This document shows, in pieces, positions 37,651-44,824 of a stretch of 64,000 nucleotides of DNA (the first letter of the stretch is position 1; the number at the start of each line of letters is the position of its first letter). Under the pieces are notes generated by a model. It had not been told where the DNA came from, searched no databases, and saw only the letters and a list, made by a program, of their open reading frames with translations. The translations under genes and the position numbers were made by a program. Source of the DNA: Nocardioides sp. R-C-SC26 (GTDB taxonomy: Bacteria > Actinomycetota > Actinomycetes > Propionibacteriales > Nocardioidaceae); the NCBI RefSeq assembly GCF_021246465.1, contig NZ_JAHRHK010000001.1, forward strand, positions 224,060 through 288,059. Direction: 5' to 3'.

Positions 37651-37689
37651 ACGGCCGGTCCCTCTGCTTCACGCGGAGGGGCCGGCCGT
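37651..37689 (+). terminator. Terminator after the dicarboxylate transporter
   Basis: Stem ACGGCCGGTCCCTC / GAGGGGCCGGCCGT (one G-T pair) with an 11-nt loop, followed by TCTCG; 26 nt after the stop codon. Confidence 0.75.
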
Positions 37690-37825
37690 TCTCGTGGGAG
37701 AGGTCGTGAGCTCGTCGTCGAGCCGTGCGGGAGCGGGCCTGGGCGACCGAGAGCGACGGTGCCTGATCGGTTCGACCGACGAAGTCCGGGGCGCGTGGGT
37801 GACGGATCCGCCGTCCCCGTATCGC

Positions 37826-37831
37826 TACCGT
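37826..37831 (+). promoter_or_regulatory. -10 element for leaderless yihY/brkB-family gene
   Basis: TACCGT six nt before ATG 37838; no ribosome binding site. Supports the chosen start against longer in-frame readings. Confidence 0.6.
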
Positions 37832-37837
37832 AGAGAC

Positions 37838-38869
37838 ATGCCGCCGGGTGCCTCCGAACGTGCGGTCGAGCGCAGGGGCGCCGTCCGGTGGCCCGAGCGC
37901 ATCCGCTCCAGGCTTCCCGCGTGGGCGGTCCGTCGTCTGCACACCTGGTGGCGGTTGGTCGTGACGACGGTGTCCTCCTGCCTGCGCTACCGGGTCACCG
38001 GGCTGGCGGCCGAGGCGGCGTTCTTCGCGATCCTGTCGGTGCCGCCGCTGATCTTCGCGCTGGCGGGTGCGATCGGATACGTCTCCGAACAGTTCACCCA
38101 GGCCCAGCTCGACGACATCCGCGTCGCCGTCACCGATCTCTTCTCCGCGTTCCTGACCGACTCCGCGGTCACCCGCGTGATCGACCCGACGATCGAGGAG
38201 GTGCTCGACGGCGGGCGCTTCGACGTCATCTCGCTCGGATTCGTGCTCGCGTTGTGGTCGGGGTCGCGTGCGCTCAACGTCTTCGTCGACACCATCACGA
38301 TCATGCACGGCCTGGGCGGGCACCGCGGGATCATCAAGACCCGGGCGCTCTCGTTCGTGCTGTACATCCTGGCCATGCTCACCGGCGCCGTCTCGATCCC
38401 GCTCGTGGTCGCGGGGCCGAGCGTGGTGTCCGACGCTCTCCCGGAGCGCCTGGACTTCCTGATGCGCTTCTACTGGCCGGTGGTCGTCGTGGTGTGCATC
38501 TGCTTCCTCGCGACGCTGTACCACGTGTCGGTGCCGGTGCGGACGAACTGGAGTTTCAACCTCCCGGGAGCGACGTTCTCGCTGCTGGCATGGATCCTCG
38601 GCTCCTACGTGCTGCGCTGGGTGCTCACGATCACCGCGGCCGACTCCAAGTCGATTTACGGACCGCTCGCCGCACCGATCGCCGTCCTGCTGTGGCTCTA
38701 CATCGTCGCGATCGCGGTGCTCATCGGCGCGGCGGTGAACGCCGCCTTCGACGAGGTGTTCCCGCAGGTCACCACGATGCGCGCCCGCCGTGAACTGATG
38801 CAGCGACTGCGCACGCGCCTCGCCCGGGGTGGCGACGACTCCTCGGTGACCGACGGTCCTACGCTCTAG
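37838..38869 (+). CDS. YihY/virulence factor BrkB family membrane protein
   Basis: 343 residues from ATG 37838. Six or more membrane helices; conserved segments YRVTGLAAEAAFFAILSVPP at the start of the family domain (about 48), ALWSGSRALNVFVDTI, and KSIYGPLAAPIAVLLWLY near the end. Formerly misnamed RNase BN; the transported substrate is not known. A longer in-frame reading to 37694 would start inside the upstream terminator. The stop is 2 nt from the potassium channel start. Confidence 0.9.
   Translation: MPPGASERAVERRGAVRWPERIRSRLPAWAVRRLHTWWRLVVTTVSSCLRYRVTGLAAEAAFFAILSVPPLIFALAGAIGYVSEQFTQAQLDDIRVAVTDLFSAFLTDSAVTRVIDPTIEEVLDGGRFDVISLGFVLALWSGSRALNVFVDTITIMHGLGGHRGIIKTRALSFVLYILAMLTGAVSIPLVVAGPSVVSDALPERLDFLMRFYWPVVVVVCICFLATLYHVSVPVRTNWSFNLPGATFSLLAWILGSYVLRWVLTITAADSKSIYGPLAAPIAVLLWLYIVAIAVLIGAAVNAAFDEVFPQVTTMRARRELMQRLRTRLARGGDDSSVTDGPTL
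38860..38865 (+). promoter_or_regulatory. -10 element for leaderless potassium channel gene
   Basis: TACGCT within the last codons of the upstream gene, six nt before GTG 38872. Confidence 0.55.
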
Positions 38870-38871
38870 GG

Positions 38872-39972
38872 GTGCCACAGCCTCAGGAGAAGACCGAGCC
38901 GAGTCCCGGCGCGGGCGGCGTGGCGTTGCCCGACCGAGCGCGCTCGCCCTGGTTCATCCTCGGACGCCGGTTGCTTCTCGCTGTCGCCATCCTGGTCGGC
39001 ACGGTGCTGCTGGTCTATCTGGACCGTGACGGCTACCGCGACGGCAACGATCCGACGAACAGCATCAGCCTGATCGACGCGATCTACTACACGACCGTCA
39101 CCTTGAGCACCACCGGATACGGCGACATCGCGCCGGTGGAGCCACACGCCCGCCTGATCAACGCGTTCGTGATCACACCCGCGCGTATCGGGTTCCTGGT
39201 GCTCTTGATCGGTACCACCTTGGAGGTGCTCGCCTCGCAGGGGCGCGAGCTGTTCCGTGTCGCACGATGGAGGAAGCGGATGGGGCACCACGTGGTCGTG
39301 GTCGGATACGGGACGAAGGGCCGCAGCGCCGTGGACACCTTGGTCAACAACGGGGTCTCGCGTGACGACGTCGTCGTCGTCGACCCGTCGCCGACCGCCC
39401 TGGCCGACGCGCACGCCGACGGTCTGGCGGTCGTGACCGGCGACGCCACGCGACGCGACGTGCTGCGCCGCGCCGGCGTGGCGACAGCGGACCAGGTCAT
39501 CATCACGACCGGTCGTGACGACTCCAACGTGCTCGCCGCGCTCACCGTGCGTCAGGTGAACCCCGACACCTGGATCGTGGCCTCGGTGAGCGAGCACGAG
39601 AACGCCCCTCTCATGCGGCAGTCGGGTGCCGACTCGGTGATCACCTCGTCCGATGCGGTGGGCCGACTGCTCGGACTCTCCACGCTCTCGCCGACGCTCG
39701 GCACCGTGATGGAGGACCTCCTCACGTACGGGGAGGGCTTGGAGGTCGCCGAGCGCGACCTGCTCGTCAGCGAGGTCGGACGGCAGCCCCAGTCGCTACC
39801 CGACCAGGTGATCGCGGTGGTGCGCGACGAGAAGGTGTACCGCTACTTCGATCCGGTCGTGGCGCTGCTGGCGCGCGGCGACCGGCTCATCGTCGTCCGT
39901 CCGGCCAAGGAGCGGCCGTGGGCTCCGCGGCCCGGTACGCATCACGAGGACCTCGCCTCCGACGACGAGTAG
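38872..39972 (+). CDS. Potassium channel with RCK (TrkA-N/C) regulatory domain
   Basis: 366 residues from GTG 38872. Two membrane helices (about 29-50 and 92-115) flank a pore loop with the selectivity filter TTVTLSTTGYGD (about 78-89). A cytosolic RCK domain follows, with the nucleotide-binding GYGTKGRSAVDTL (about 145) and a TrkA-C-like end (DLLVSEVGRQPQSLPDQV). A Kch/MthK-type K+ channel gated by ligands bound to the RCK ring. Near-zero spacing from the BrkB-like gene suggests co-expression, though a -10 motif lies inside that gene's end. Confidence 0.94.
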   Translation: MPQPQEKTEPSPGAGGVALPDRARSPWFILGRRLLLAVAILVGTVLLVYLDRDGYRDGNDPTNSISLIDAIYYTTVTLSTTGYGDIAPVEPHARLINAFVITPARIGFLVLLIGTTLEVLASQGRELFRVARWRKRMGHHVVVVGYGTKGRSAVDTLVNNGVSRDDVVVVDPSPTALADAHADGLAVVTGDATRRDVLRRAGVATADQVIITTGRDDSNVLAALTVRQVNPDTWIVASVSEHENAPLMRQSGADSVITSSDAVGRLLGLSTLSPTLGTVMEDLLTYGEGLEVAERDLLVSEVGRQPQSLPDQVIAVVRDEKVYRYFDPVVALLARGDRLIVVRPAKERPWAPRPGTHHEDLASDDE

Positions 39973-39993
39973 CGGCGTGCGAGTGCTGCGCGA

Positions 39994-40224
39994 TCAGCCG
40001 CCGCGCGGGGACACCGTCGGCGCGACGAACTCGGCTTGCGGGTCGGCATAGGTGCACGCCTGATCCACGCACCGGGCGTCGTGGACGCCGTCAGGGATCC
40101 GCACGGAGGCGAGCACGGCGGCGCGGCGGCCACGCTCCCACCGTTCGGTGACTCTGATCATGATGTGCGGCAGCCCGAACGTCGTCGCGACGAGGAGGAG
40201 CACACAGCCCGAGAACTGCTCCAT
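39994..40224 (-). CDS. Small hypothetical protein with one membrane helix
   Basis: 76 residues from ATG 40224 (a GTG would extend it to 40242). The N-terminus MEQFSGCVLLLVATTFGLPH is a hydrophobic segment, followed by a short soluble tail ending SPRGG with two cysteines. The protein is not recognised; size, codon composition and placement in an otherwise empty 360-nt gap support a gene. No ribosome binding site is obvious. The following 40225-40336 contains nothing recognisable. Confidence 0.5.
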   Translation of the reverse strand: MEQFSGCVLLLVATTFGLPHIMIRVTERWERGRRAAVLASVRIPDGVHDARCVDQACTYADPQAEFVAPTVSPRGG

Positions 40225-40336
40225 TCGCCGAGTCTGCCCCACGGAATGAGATCTAGACCACTCTGGAGCGAGAAGTTTCAGACGCCGTCCACGGGAGGGT
40301 TTGGGCTATCTCGCGATGCCCTGGATGGCTGGCGGG

Positions 40337-41215
40337 TCAGTGGGCGGCGGTCGACGTCTGCGCGTTTCCTCGGGTGAGCAGGAACCCGGCAGCGAGGGCG
40401 ATCGGGAACATCACGACACCGTAGACCGCGGCCGGCACTGCCAAGGTCTCGTTGTCGAGCACGCTCACCGCCACGGCGATGGCGAGCGTGCTGTTGTGGA
40501 TGCCGACCTCGAACGCGCTGGAGAGCGACTGCGGGCCGTTGACGCCGAACGCACGGGGGAGCACGTACCCGATCGCGAGGCTGATCGCGCAGAAGAGGCA
40601 GGCGATGAGGCCGATATCGGCCAGGTAGTCGCCGAGGTTCTCCCGCTCGGCGAGCATGGCGCCGACGATCACCAGGGCCAGTACCAGCGCCGAGGCGATC
40701 CGCACCGGCTTGTCGGCCGCGTGCGCGAATCCAGGCCGGGCACGTCGCACGAACATGCCGATCGCCACCGGGATCAAGACGATCGCGAAGACTTGCACCG
40801 TCTTGGCGAACTGGAGCCCGATCTCGTCGGCGCCCTCGGGGTCGAAGTAGTGCACGGCCAGATTGACCACGACCGGAAGCGTGATGACCGCGATGACCGA
40901 GTTGACCGCCGTCAGGGTGATGTTGAGCGCGACGTCGCCGCGGAACAGGTGGCTGAACAGGTTGGCCGTCGTACCACCGGGGGAGGCGGCGAGCAGCATC
41001 ATGCCGACGGCCAGCAACGGGTCGACGTCGGCCATGCTCACCAGGGCGAAGCAGAGCGCCGGCAGGATCAGCAGCTGGGCGGCCAACGCGATCGCGACCG
41101 GTCGGGGCTCCCGGCCGATGCGTGCGAAGTCGGCGACGGTGAGGGAGAGTCCGAGCCCGAACATGATGATCGCGAGGGCGGCTGGGAGGCCGATGGCGAG
41201 CAGGTTCGAGTCCAT
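40337..41215 (-). CDS. Bile acid:sodium symporter (BASS) family transporter
   Basis: 292 residues from ATG 41215, with an AAGGAGAAG site just upstream. Nine to ten helices; family segments AASPGGTTANLFSHL (about 80) and EVGIHNSTLAIAVAVS (about 232), the two unwound sodium-binding motifs. Bacterial BASS proteins take up organic anions such as pantoate, keto acids or bile acids; the substrate cannot be told here. No metabolic neighbour suggests one. Confidence 0.88.
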   Translation of the reverse strand: MDSNLLAIGLPAALAIIMFGLGLSLTVADFARIGREPRPVAIALAAQLLILPALCFALVSMADVDPLLAVGMMLLAASPGGTTANLFSHLFRGDVALNITLTAVNSVIAVITLPVVVNLAVHYFDPEGADEIGLQFAKTVQVFAIVLIPVAIGMFVRRARPGFAHAADKPVRIASALVLALVIVGAMLAERENLGDYLADIGLIACLFCAISLAIGYVLPRAFGVNGPQSLSSAFEVGIHNSTLAIAVAVSVLDNETLAVPAAVYGVVMFPIALAAGFLLTRGNAQTSTAAH

Positions 41216-41287
41216 TCTTCTCCTTCTCGGATCCGACGGCGCAGGTCCGGCCGCCGGTGCGTCGGTGGATCCTGGCATGAACCACGA

Positions 41288-41323
41288 ACCGCCGGAACCC
41301 CTGTGTCCAGGAGCGCCGGCGGT
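41288..41323 (-). terminator. Hairpin downstream of the TM2-protein gene
   Basis: ACCGCCGG / CCGGCGGT outer stem with partial inner pairing, between the TM2 gene stop and the BASS gene start (both minus strand). Confidence 0.5.
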
Positions 41324-41354
41324 CGCGGTGCGCGGGTGACCCCGCGGTGTTCGC

Positions 41355-41600
41355 TCAGACGAGCGGCTGTCCGTTGGAGTCGGGGATCTTGCGCAGCACG
41401 ATCAGGACGAAGTCGATGATCGCCCAGATGCCGAGGCCGCCACAGGTGACGAGCTTGAGGATCCCCAGGCCGGTGTAGCCCAGGTAGAAGCGGTCGACGC
41501 CGAGTCCGCCGAGGAAGAAGGACAGCAACACCGCGGTGGTGAAGGACTTGCCGGTGGCGGGCGGCGGGGGCGGTGGGGCGTAGGGCTGCTGGGCGCTCAT
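41355..41600 (-). CDS. TM2-domain membrane protein
   Basis: 81 residues from ATG 41600 with AAGGAG seven nt upstream. A short Pro-rich cytosolic head ([11 protein letters not shown]) is followed by the TM2 domain: [20 protein letters not shown], a turn, and a second helix ([14 protein letters not shown]). The GVDRFYLGY turn is diagnostic. Function of TM2 proteins is unknown. Confidence 0.88.
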   Translation of the reverse strand: MSAQQPYAPPPPPPATGKSFTTAVLLSFFLGGLGVDRFYLGYTGLGILKLVTCGGLGIWAIIDFVLIVLRKIPDSNGQPLV

Positions 41601-41794
41601 GCGAGGTCTCCTTGGACGGGGGTCGACCGGCACGGTGGCGGCCGAGGTCGGTGGAGAGCATCGCGACGCGGAATCGGGGCGGTCAAGGCGGCCAGACGAC
41701 CGGTCTAGTAGTCGGCCATACCGGCATTCCCATACCTGCTCGCGGTGTCTCGGCGAACACTTCAGACGGGCGCGATCGGGCCGATGAGCAGGTC

Positions 41795-42469
41795 ATGGAT
41801 GGCCGTCCGCCGGGCTGGTACGCCGCAGCGACGCCGGGGCGTGAGCGCTTCTGGGACGGCGCGCGCTGGACCGGCGAGGTGCGACCCACGGGCGGGTGGG
41901 GGCCGGGTGAGGACGGGCCGGATGTCGTCCTCGTCGCCCCGGAGGAGGTTCCGTGGCGGCACCAGGCGCTCGGATGGATCCGCACCCACCGCCGCACCAG
42001 TCTGATCCTCGTCGGCTTCGCAGTCGCGATCGTGGCCCTGCCGTTGATGGTCGATCGCAGCCTGCCCTCGGGAATCGCGGGGGCGGGCGCCAGCGACCAC
42101 GCGCCGGGAGGGCCGCGCACCGCGCCGTCCGACACCGGCTCGACGTCGAGCGCCGAGGTGCGCCGTCCGACCACGCCGCGGCAGAACTGGCAGGCTCGCG
42201 TCGAGACCGCAGGCGGATCGCTCATCGCGCAGGTCGCGCAGGCGCTCGACGTCTCCCACCGCGAGGTCGAGCTGACCATCGAGCGCGTCGTCCGGTCGTG
42301 TGCGCTGCTCGCGCACGACGCACCTCTCGACGAGCGCGTCGACGCCTTCGCCTCCGACTTCCCCGACGTCGTGGCGAATCAAGGACGCGTGATCGAGGGG
42401 CTCGGCGTCGTCGTCGCCGCGGTGTGCCCGGAGTATGCGGACGAGCACGACGCTCAGGTCGAGCCCTGA
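41795..42469 (+). CDS. DUF2510-domain membrane protein
   Basis: 224 residues from ATG 41795. The N-terminal PPGWYAAATPGRERFWDGAR is DUF2510, a short Trp-rich module of actinobacterial membrane proteins. A membrane helix (about 69-88, LILVGFAVAIVALPLMV) follows, then a Ser/Pro-rich linker and a helical C-terminal domain (130-224). Function unknown; DUF2510 modules may sense or bind at the membrane. A short AT-rich stretch (41714-41742) may contain its promoter. Confidence 0.82.
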   Translation: MDGRPPGWYAAATPGRERFWDGARWTGEVRPTGGWGPGEDGPDVVLVAPEEVPWRHQALGWIRTHRRTSLILVGFAVAIVALPLMVDRSLPSGIAGAGASDHAPGGPRTAPSDTGSTSSAEVRRPTTPRQNWQARVETAGGSLIAQVAQALDVSHREVELTIERVVRSCALLAHDAPLDERVDAFASDFPDVVANQGRVIEGLGVVVAAVCPEYADEHDAQVEP

Positions 42470-42575
42470 CGGAATGCACTCCGGCCCCACAAGAACGCTC
42501 AGCATCCGTCAACCGCTGAAAAGCAGAACGGCCCCTAACTTGCGTTTCCGCAGGTCAGAGGCTGTTTCTGTGCTG

Positions 42576-42647
42576 TGGGCGATACTGGGTTTGAACCAGT
42601 GACCTCTTCCGTGTCAAGGAAGCGCGCTACCGCTGCGCCAATCGCCC
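42576..42647 (-). tRNA. tRNA-Val (GAC)
   Basis: 72 nt, full cloverleaf: acceptor GGGCGAT/ATCGCCC, anticodon loop TTGACAC (anticodon GAC), T-arm loop TTCAAAC. Discriminator A; CCA not encoded. Reads GUC and GUU. Confidence 0.96.
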
Positions 42648-42695
42648 GAATCCACCGAGTTGGAGCTCCGTGGGAGTTGTGAAGTTGTGTACCAG

Positions 42696-42766
42696 AGGTG
42701 GGTACGGGATTTGAACCCGTGTACACGGATTTGCAGTCCGTTGCCTCGCCTCTCGGCCAACCCACC
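42696..42766 (-). tRNA. tRNA-Cys (GCA)
   Basis: 71 nt cloverleaf with acceptor GGTGGGT/ACCCACC, anticodon loop CTGCAAA (anticodon GCA), discriminator U as expected for tRNA-Cys. Same strand as the neighbouring tRNA genes, probably one transcript. Confidence 0.96.
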
Positions 42767-42798
42767 ATAGAGGCCTGGCCGTGACACTGACCTCTCCG

Positions 42799-42871
42799 AG
42801 CGGACGACGAGGCTCGAACTCGCGACCTCAACCTTGGCAAGGTTGCGCTCTACCAACTGAGCTACGTCCGC
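42799..42871 (-). tRNA. tRNA-Gly (GCC)
   Basis: 73 nt cloverleaf with acceptor GCGGACG/CGTCCGC, anticodon loop TTGCCAA (anticodon GCC), discriminator U. First gene of the three-tRNA minus-strand cluster. Confidence 0.96.
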
Positions 42872-43007
42872 TTGCGCTTCCGAGTTTCAGGCCTTGCGAC
42901 CTGGTGTTTCGGAGTGCGTGAGAACAGTAGCCGATGCCCTGAGGGTCGCCAAACCGGGGGTGTCGCACCTCCGATCCGACCCTCGCAGGAGCGTCGGAGC
43001 CGCCGCC

Positions 43008-43013
43008 TACAGT
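43008..43013 (+). promoter_or_regulatory. -10 element for leaderless pabC-like gene
   Basis: TACAGT seven nt before GTG 43021. Favors that start over GTG 43012, which would lie only three residues upstream and inside the motif. Confidence 0.6.
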
Positions 43014-43020
43014 GGCGCTC

Positions 43021-43836
43021 GTGCACGCATGGCTGGATGGAGAGCTCCTCGACGACCCCACGGCGCCTGCTGTCCGGCTGACCGACCACGGCTTCACCGT
43101 CGGTGATGGCGTCTTCGAGGCCATCAAGGTCGTGGACGGCGAGCCGTTCGCGCTCGGTCGTCATCTCGACCGCCTCGAGCGATCCGGTGAGGGCCTGGGC
43201 CTGTCCTTCGATCGCCTGGCGGTCGAGCGAGGCGTTCGCGCCGTCCTGGGCGCCGAGCGGCTCGAGTTGGGGCGCCTGCGGATCACGGTCACTGCCGGGC
43301 CGGCGCCGCTCGGCTCGGGTCGTGGCGACCACGCGCCCACGATCGCGGTCGTCGCGGCGGCGATGGACGCCAGTGAGCCCACGACGTCGATCGTGACGGC
43401 GCCGTGGCCCCGCAACGAGCGCAGCCCGCTAGCGGGCCTCAAGACGACGAGCTACGGCGAGAACGTCGTCGCGCTGGCGGACGCCCGGCTTCGTGGGGCC
43501 ACGGAGGCGGTGTTCGCGAACCTCGCCGGTCACCTCTGCGAAGGCACCGGGTCCAACATCTTCTACGTCGTCGACGGCGAGCTCCGCACGCCGACCCTGG
43601 CCAGCGGATGTCTGGCGGGCGTGACTCGCGCCCTGGTGCTCGAGTGGGTCGGCGGGGTCGAGGTCGACGAGCCGATCTTCGTCGCCGAAGGCGCCGACGA
43701 GGTGTTCGTGGTGTCCACCACCCGCGACGTCCAGGCGGTCACCCGATGGGGCGACCGGGAGCTGTCGGTGGGTCCGATCACGCGCAGCGCGGCCGACACC
43801 TGGCGCCGGCGCGAGCCCGAGCTGCTCGGTCGGTGA
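43021..43836 (+). CDS. pabC: Aminodeoxychorismate lyase / class IV aminotransferase
   Basis: 271 residues from GTG 43021. PLP enzyme of the branched-chain aminotransferase fold. The PLP-binding lysine is in GLKTTSYGENVVAL (about residue 141); the cofactor-phosphate motif EGTGSNIFYVV and the TPTLASGCLAGVTR segment are also present. The family includes aminodeoxychorismate lyase (folate, 4-aminobenzoate), D-amino acid and branched-chain aminotransferases. Lyase is the usual assignment for this length in Actinobacteria, but no folate genes are adjacent, so substrate is uncertain. Confidence 0.82.
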   Translation: MHAWLDGELLDDPTAPAVRLTDHGFTVGDGVFEAIKVVDGEPFALGRHLDRLERSGEGLGLSFDRLAVERGVRAVLGAERLELGRLRITVTAGPAPLGSGRGDHAPTIAVVAAAMDASEPTTSIVTAPWPRNERSPLAGLKTTSYGENVVALADARLRGATEAVFANLAGHLCEGTGSNIFYVVDGELRTPTLASGCLAGVTRALVLEWVGGVEVDEPIFVAEGADEVFVVSTTRDVQAVTRWGDRELSVGPITRSAADTWRRREPELLGR

Positions 43837-43937
43837 GCGCGGCGCGAGCCGCCCGTGCCGGCGTCGCGTCGGGCGATGTGAACCCGACAGCGTCGATGCG
43901 TTACAGTCGGCGACCGTCGCCACGGCGACGACCATGA

Positions 43938-44009
43938 GGGCGATTGGCGCAGTGGTAGCGCGCTTCGTTCACACCGAAGAGGTCACTGGTTCGAACCCAG
44001 TATCGCCCA
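43938..44009 (+). tRNA. tRNA-Val (CAC)
   Basis: 72 nt cloverleaf, acceptor GGGCGAT/ATCGCCC identical to the tRNA-Val(GAC) 1.3 kb away; anticodon loop TTCACAC (anticodon CAC), reads GUG. Discriminator A. Confidence 0.96.
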
Positions 44010-44065
44010 CCCTCATATGCACGACGCGGCCCCGGCCGCGACGGAAGGCGCCGCTCCTCGTCGGC

Positions 44066-44752
44066 GTGGTTGCCGCGCTGGTCCTCGTCGGGTGCAGCGT
44101 CCCCGACGTCGAGAATGACCGCGGAATCCCGCGGGCTCCGGCATCGATCTCGCCGGCCGAGGCGAGGAGCCGGCTGGCCGATCTCGACGTGGTCGATCGC
44201 CGTCCCGGCGGACTCCCGCCCTACGACCGGGGCTCGTTCGGCTCGTCCTGGGCCGACGTCGACGGCAACGGCTGCAACCAGCGCGACGACGTGCTGCTCC
44301 GCGACGCGGTGCCGGGGTCGACCCAGGTCCAGCAGCAGGGCCGATGCCCGAACGACGTCCTCGCCGGCACCTGGATCGACCCGTACACCGGCGCCACGCT
44401 GACCTTCGACGATCTGAAGAATCCCGCCCAGGCGCAGGCGATCCAGATCGATCACGTCGTGCCGTTGTCGGAGGCGTGGCGCTCGGGTGCGGCGTCATGG
44501 CAGGACGACCGGCGCCGACGGTTCGCCAACGACCTCGCCAACTTGCTTGCCGTCGACGGGCCTACCAACGCGGCCAAGAGCGACGACGACCCGGCCGCGT
44601 GGCGTCCGCGCAAGGTCTACCAGTGCTCGTTCGCCTCTCGATGGATCGCGGTCAAGGACGCGTGGCGTCTGGCGGCCGATCACAGCGAGATCGTGGCTCT
44701 CGAGGAGATGCTCGACTCGTGCGCGGACGAGGGTCCACGCACGGCCCCCTGA
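44066..44752 (+). CDS. HNH-family secreted nuclease, lipoprotein-like (start uncertain)
   Basis: 228 residues from GTG 44066, the only canonical in-frame start after the tRNA. The codons before it (44027-44065) encode RPRPRRKAPLLVG, a natural signal-peptide head, and the lipobox LVGC lies at 44087-44095. The real start may therefore be a non-standard codon near 44015, or the ATG 43934, which lies before the tRNA. The C-terminal half is an HNH/DUF1524-type domain: IQIDHVVPLSEAW (catalytic His), NDLANLLAVDGPTNAAK and DPAAWRP. This family is common among secreted actinobacterial nucleases. Likely degrades DNA outside the membrane. Confidence 0.82.
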   Translation: MVAALVLVGCSVPDVENDRGIPRAPASISPAEARSRLADLDVVDRRPGGLPPYDRGSFGSSWADVDGNGCNQRDDVLLRDAVPGSTQVQQQGRCPNDVLAGTWIDPYTGATLTFDDLKNPAQAQAIQIDHVVPLSEAWRSGAASWQDDRRRRFANDLANLLAVDGPTNAAKSDDDPAAWRPRKVYQCSFASRWIAVKDAWRLAADHSEIVALEEMLDSCADEGPRTAP

Positions 44753-44812
44753 CCTCGGCTGTCGATGCCGGCGGAGTTGTCGGATTCGCCTCCCGGTGTC
44801 GGTGCCTCGACC

Positions 44813-44818
44813 TACGCT
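44813..44818 (+). promoter_or_regulatory. -10 element for leaderless GH16-like gene
   Basis: TACGCT six nt before ATG 44825; no ribosome binding site. Confidence 0.6.
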
Positions 44819-44824
44819 CCGTCC

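Noticed and set aside
42614..42856. Minus-strand ORF with SSSLVVRSE-type sequence
   Set aside because: Translation of tRNA-Cys and tRNA-Gly genes, a common false ORF.
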